The translations under genes were made by a program, and so were the position numbers. Positions 6,667 to 10,125 of a stretch of 10,125 nt of DNA are shown here, one piece after another. Position 1 is the first letter of the stretch. The number at the start of each line of letters is the position of its first letter. The notes beneath the pieces were generated by a model. It saw only the letters and a list, made by a program, of their open reading frames with translations, made no database searches and was not told where the DNA came from. The stretch lies in assembly GCA_027083665.1 (NCBI GenBank), contig JALWNV010000297.1:1-10125 (forward strand), written 5' to 3'. The DNA comes from Helicobacteraceae bacterium (GTDB lineage: Bacteria > Campylobacterota > Campylobacteria > Campylobacterales > Sulfurimonadaceae).

Positions 6667-8492
6667 GCCCGCTCCTCGCCGACGGCATCGAAAATCGTCG
6701 CCCCGGTCTCCGCACTGCCGACATTTCGGCGCATCATCGTGAAAAGCTCCCGTCCGAAACCGTGCCGGTTTTTCGACAAATCCGGCACCGCCGGTTCCCG
6801 GCGCGACAGCTCATCCGCATCCACGAGAAGCTCGAGCCGTTTTTCGCGTACATCCAGCAAAATACGGTCGCCGTCGCGCACCTTCGACAAAAGGCCTCCG
6901 GCGGCCGCTTCGGGACTCATATGAATGGCCGACGGCACTTTTCCCGACGCTCCGGACATCCGCCCGTCGGTCACGATGCCGACCCTGAAGCCCTTGTCCT
7001 GCAGCACCCCCAGCGGCGGCATCAGTCCGTGCAGCTCCGGCATCCCGTCGGCTTTGGGACCCTGAAAGCGCACGACAGCGATAAAGTCCCGCTCGAGTTC
7101 ACCCGCCTTGAATGCCGTCTGCAATGCCTCCTGCGACTCGAACACGACCGCCTCCGCCTCGATGCGAAGCTGCTCGGGCTTGAGTGCGGAGACCTTGATC
7201 ACGCTGCGGCCGAGGTTACCCTCGAGCAGGGCCAAGCCCCCTTCAGGCGAAAACGGCGATGCGACGGACGCGATGACCTCCGGATTGCGGGATCGGATGT
7301 CCCCTTCAACGAAATGCAGCCCCGTTTGGTCCAGCCGGGGAACTTTCGTATACTGCGACAGACCCCGGCCGACAATCGTCTCGACCGATTCGTGCAGCAG
7401 TCCCGCCCCCAGCAGTTCGCGGATGACAAGGCTCATCCCGCCGGCATCGCGAAAATGGTTGACATCCGCCGTTCCGTTGGGATACATCCGGCACAGCAGC
7501 GGCGTCACGGAAGAGATCGCATCGAAATCGTCCCATTCAAGCGCGATTCCCGCGGCCCTGGCCATCGCTACAAGGTGCAGCGTATGGTTTGTCGAGCCGC
7601 CGGTCGCCATCAATCCGACAATCGCGTTGACGAAACTGCGTTCGTCGATCAGCCGGCCGATACCGGTCCGGCTGTCACGGTTTCGCGCCATCACCGCGAT
7701 CCGGCGCGCCGCTTCGGCTGTCAGCGCCTCGCGAAGCGGCGTATCCGTATTGACAAAAGAGCTGCCGGGCAGATGCAATCCCATGATCTCCATCAGCATC
7801 TGGTTGGAGTTAGCCGTCCCGTAAAAAGTACAGGTCCCGCAGCTGTGGTACGACGCCGCCTCGGTCTCCAGCAGCACCGCCTTGTCCACCCTGCCCCGGG
7901 CGTATTCCTGGCGAACAGCCGCTTTTTCGGCATTGCTGATGCCCGAAGGCATCGGACCGGCCGGTACGAAAACCGCCGGCAGATGCCCGAACGCCATAGC
8001 GCTGATAAACAAGCCCGGCACGATCTTGTCGCAGACTCCGAGAAACAGTACACCGTCGAAGACGTTGTGCGACAAGGCGATTCCCGCCGACATGGCGATG
8101 GTATCGCGGCTGAAAAGCGACAGTTCCATCCCCGGCTGCGACTGCGTCACCCCGTCGCACATAGCGGGAACGCCGCCCGCGACCTGCCCCGTGGCACCGG
8201 CATCCGTCAATACCCGTTTGATCAGCGGCGGATAGGCCGCATAAGGCTGATGGGCCGAAAGCATATCGTTGTAAGCCGTGACAATGCCGATATCGGGTGT
8301 CTTCAGATCGGCGAATGCCGTCTTCTCATTCTGCGTCTCCGCCGCCATGGCATGGGCAAGATTGCTGCAACCCAGTGCGGCACGGCTTACACAGTCGGTA
8401 TGCGCCGATGCAATCCGTTCGAGATAGAGGCTGCGGGTCGGTTTCGAACGTTCGACGATCTTCTCGGTCACGCGCCTGATAACGGGATTCAT
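6663..8492 (-). CDS. edd: 6-phosphogluconate dehydratase
   Basis: Edd dehydrates 6-phosphogluconate to KDPG and is the committing step of the Entner-Doudoroff pathway. It is an IlvD/Edd-family [4Fe-4S] enzyme. The 609 aa length matches Edd (about 600) rather than dihydroxy-acid dehydratase IlvD (about 560). Motifs: [19 protein letters not shown] (about 112-130), the cluster-ligand region VCDKIVPG with Cys at about 154, [15 protein letters not shown] with Cys at about 218 and 221, [13 protein letters not shown] (about 294-306), and the second family signature [12 protein letters not shown] (about 506-517). The C-terminal [20 protein letters not shown] is like that of known Edd proteins. Start: ATG at 8492-8490 within the ATGA overlap with the pgl stop, preceded by an excellent SD (AGGAGG, 4 nt away) that lies inside the last codons of pgl. 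Confidence 0.97.
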   Translation of the reverse strand: MNPVIRRVTEKIVERSKPTRSLYLERIASAHTDCVSRAALGCSNLAHAMAAETQNEKTAFADLKTPDIGIVTAYNDMLSAHQPYAAYPPLIKRVLTDAGATGQVAGGVPAMCDGVTQSQPGMELSLFSRDTIAMSAGIALSHNVFDGVLFLGVCDKIVPGLFISAMAFGHLPAVFVPAGPMPSGISNAEKAAVRQEYARGRVDKAVLLETEAASYHSCGTCTFYGTANSNQMLMEIMGLHLPGSSFVNTDTPLREALTAEAARRIAVMARNRDSRTGIGRLIDERSFVNAIVGLMATGGSTNHTLHLVAMARAAGIALEWDDFDAISSVTPLLCRMYPNGTADVNHFRDAGGMSLVIRELLGAGLLHESVETIVGRGLSQYTKVPRLDQTGLHFVEGDIRSRNPEVIASVASPFSPEGGLALLEGNLGRSVIKVSALKPEQLRIEAEAVVFESQEALQTAFKAGELERDFIAVVRFQGPKADGMPELHGLMPPLGVLQDKGFRVGIVTDGRMSGASGKVPSAIHMSPEAAAGGLLSKVRDGDRILLDVREKRLELLVDADELSRREPAVPDLSKNRHGFGRELFTMMRRNVGSAETGATIFDAVGEERA

Positions 8493-9199
8493 GTTTCCTC
8501 CTGGGCAAAATAGGTTTCCAAAGCGATCTTCGGATGCCGTAAGAGCGCACGGACGGGCATCGCTTCCGTATCGTCGCCTTCAAGCGCCGTCTCATAGACC
8601 CGGAATTTCTTCGCTCCTTCGATATGAAGATAGCAATGCGTACACGAAGCAATGGCGTGCAGGGTCAGCGTCAGGCGGATTCTCGGTTCCGCCGGTGCCT
8701 CGGAGACCCCGCAGAGCGCCGTCGTCTCCAGCAGTGATTTCAGCTCGGGCCGGTGCGGAAAGAGCGAAGCGGTATGGCCGTCACCGCCCATGCCGAGTAT
8801 GACGACATCAAACGGATACAAAAAACGGCGCAGCGTGTTCTCGACATCCGCCGCCGACTTATCGGGGGTCAACCCCTCACGGTACATCCCGCGAAACGCG
8901 GCGGCTTCCGCTCCGTTTGCCAACAACTCGCTCCGCACCATCGCCTCATTGCTCTGTGCCGAAACCGGCGGAACCCACCGCTCGTCGACCAAGCCGATGT
9001 CGACAGCCCGCCAGTCGATATCGCACCGTGCCAGACGGCGCAGAAACGGCCGGGGGGTATTGCCGCCCGAAAGCATCAGTGAAGCCCGTCCTTTGTCTAT
9101 GATCGCCCGGTTCAAATCCCGTGCTACGCGATCCGCCAGCGTTTCATGCAGCTGCCGCGGCGATTCAAACCGGTGCAGCGGGATATCAGAACTCTTCAT
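8489..9199 (-). CDS. pgl: 6-phosphogluconolactonase
   Basis: Pgl hydrolyses 6-phosphogluconolactone, the product of Zwf, to 6-phosphogluconate. The protein is 236 aa, normal for the DevB/SOL type (not the seven-bladed beta-propeller YbhE type). Motifs in order: SGGNTP (44-49), VDERWVP (71-77), SNEAMVR (83-89), LGMGGDGHTASLFP (135-148, with His142 in the active site) and RLTLTLHAI (175-183). The SD AGGAG (9209-9205) lies 5 nt from the ATG at 9199. The gene overlaps the end of zwf by 14 bp (9186-9199) and the start of edd by 4 bp, which places it firmly in the operon. Confidence 0.95.
   Translation of the reverse strand: MKSSDIPLHRFESPRQLHETLADRVARDLNRAIIDKGRASLMLSGGNTPRPFLRRLARCDIDWRAVDIGLVDERWVPPVSAQSNEAMVRSELLANGAEAAAFRGMYREGLTPDKSAADVENTLRRFLYPFDVVILGMGGDGHTASLFPHRPELKSLLETTALCGVSEAPAEPRIRLTLTLHAIASCTHCYLHIEGAKKFRVYETALEGDDTEAMPVRALLRHPKIALETYFAQEET
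8497..8502 (-). promoter_or_regulatory. Strong ribosome binding site of edd inside the pgl gene
   Basis: The minus strand reads AGGAGG, then AAAC, then the edd ATG. The SD sits within the pgl codons for Gln-Glu-Glu. It fixes the edd start at 8492 and would let ribosomes ending on pgl reinitiate on edd at the ATGA overlap. Confidence 0.8.
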
Positions 9200-10125
9200 A
9201 CCAGCTCCTGCCGTCGCGTTCGATCATCGCGATCGCGGCGTTGGGACCGTCGCTGCCCGCAGCATAGGGCTTCAGCGGCGATGCGCCCTCTTCCCACGCC
9301 GCGAGGATGGGATCGGCCCATCTCCATGCCGCCTCGACCTCGTCACGCCGCATGAAGAGCGTGGGATTGTTACGGATGACATCGAGCAATAGACGCTCGT
9401 AGGCTTCCGGCGTGCGGGGGGCGTTTTCGGGGATATTGAGATCGAGTGCCACCTCCCGCAGGTGCATCTGCTCGGAAAGCCCCGGGATTTTCGTCATGAT
9501 CTTAAGCTTGATACTCTCTTCGGGTTGCAGTTTGATCACGAGACGGTTGGCGGAGATGCATCGCCCTTTGTTCGCGAAGATCTGGTACGGCACCTCCTTG
9601 AACTGCACGACAATCTCCGTGTAGCGTTTGCTCATACGCTTGCCCGTACGCAGATAAAACGGTACGTCTTTCCAACGCCAGTTGTCGATGTCGACACGCA
9701 CCGCGGCAAAAGTCTCCGTATCCGAAGCGGCCGAAACCCCCTCTTCGAGATAACCCGGTACTTTCTGCGTCCCGATGACCCCCGCGCCGTAGCGCCCGCG
9801 GACAGTCTTTTCACGTACGGCGGCCTCGTCGAACGGGCGTAGCGAACGCAGCACTTTCACCTTTTCGTCACGAATGCTGTCGGCATCGAGCGAGCACGGC
9901 GGCTCCATCGCCACAAGACACAACAACTGCATCAGATGGTTCTGGATCATATCCCGAAACGCCCCGTAGTCCTCATAGTAGCCGTGGCGGCCTTCGAGTC
10001 CGACGCTCTCGGCTGCCGTGATCTGGATATGATCGATATCCTGCGCGTTCCACAGCGGCATGAAAAGCATATTCGAAAACCGCAGGGCGATGATGTTTTG
10101 AACCGTATCCTTCCCCAGATAGTGG
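9186..10125 (-). CDS. zwf: Glucose-6-phosphate dehydrogenase (5' end beyond window)
   Basis: Zwf oxidises glucose-6-phosphate to 6-phosphogluconolactone with reduction of NADP+ or NAD+. The window holds the C-terminal 312 or so residues of a protein normally near 490 aa; the frame is open to the window edge at 10125. The first visible residues are HYLGKDTVQNI, the substrate-binding signature of the family. The internal Met at 10070 is therefore not a start. Further motifs are WNAQDIDHIQITAAES and FRDMIQNHLMQLL, whose His lies 62 residues after the signature His, the same spacing as between His178 and His240 (catalytic) in the Leuconostoc enzyme. Other matches are KVLRSLRP, VPFYLRTGKRM and WRWADPIL near the end. 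Cofactor preference cannot be judged because the N-terminal Rossmann part is missing. It is the first operon gene seen here; others may lie upstream. Confidence 0.97.
   Translation of the reverse strand, partial: HYLGKDTVQNIIALRFSNMLFMPLWNAQDIDHIQITAAESVGLEGRHGYYEDYGAFRDMIQNHLMQLLCLVAMEPPCSLDADSIRDEKVKVLRSLRPFDEAAVREKTVRGRYGAGVIGTQKVPGYLEEGVSAASDTETFAAVRVDIDNWRWKDVPFYLRTGKRMSKRYTEIVVQFKEVPYQIFANKGRCISANRLVIKLQPEESIKLKIMTKIPGLSEQMHLREVALDLNIPENAPRTPEAYERLLLDVIRNNPTLFMRRDEVEAAWRWADPILAAWEEGASPLKPYAAGSDGPNAAIAMIERDGRSWYEEF

Noticed and set aside
6762..8513. A 583-codon open frame on the plus strand
   Set aside because: It lies entirely antisense to edd, is rich in Arg, His and Gln as expected of a shadow frame in G+C-rich DNA, has no recognisable domain, and edd is certain.
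9186..10070. Internal Met at 10070 as the start of zwf
   Set aside because: The frame continues upstream to the window edge and encodes the G6PD signature HYLGKDTVQNI, so the Met is internal.

Overview
This window looks like chromosomal DNA from a Gram-negative bacterium, most likely a Campylobacterota (Epsilonproteobacteria) of the free-living Sulfurimonas/Sulfurovum/Hydrogenimonas sort. The clues are a GalU whose sequence resembles the epsilonproteobacterial type, a promoter with a perfect TATAAT box but no clear -35 box, and a FecR-domain plus TPR-barrel envelope cluster of a kind I associate with these genomes. The assignment is inference, with moderate confidence. There are no RNA genes, mobile elements or CRISPR arrays that I can support.

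Left part (about 1-3374, minus strand): an envelope operon read right to left. It holds a predicted lipoprotein with an Ig-like domain, a cadherin-like domain and a further Ig-like domain. Next comes a secreted protein with short TPRs followed by an outer-membrane beta-barrel (DUF560/SLAM-like layout), then a periplasmic FecR-domain protein, and finally the first codons of a further gene that leaves the window. A promoter lies just upstream of the lipoprotein gene. None of these genes can be given a proven function. Together they look like a surface-display or envelope-sensing cassette.

Middle (about 3375-6036, plus strand): a 227 bp divergent intergenic region with small repeats, then a soluble hybrid histidine kinase with receiver-like, HisKA, HATPase and receiver domains, then galU (UTP-glucose-1-phosphate uridylyltransferase). 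The kinase gene is visibly more A+T-rich than the genes to its right.

Right part (6040-10125, minus strand): zwf-pgl-edd-eda, a complete Entner-Doudoroff set from glucose-6-phosphate to pyruvate plus glyceraldehyde-3-phosphate. zwf is cut by the window edge. All three junctions overlap (14 bp, ATGA and ATGA), and each downstream gene has a strong Shine-Dalgarno sequence inside the end of the preceding gene, so this is a tightly coupled operon. It converges on galU with only 3 bp between the two stop codons. GalU uses glucose-1-phosphate for UDP-glucose synthesis while the operon oxidises glucose-6-phosphate, so the two units sit on either side of the hexose-phosphate branch point.
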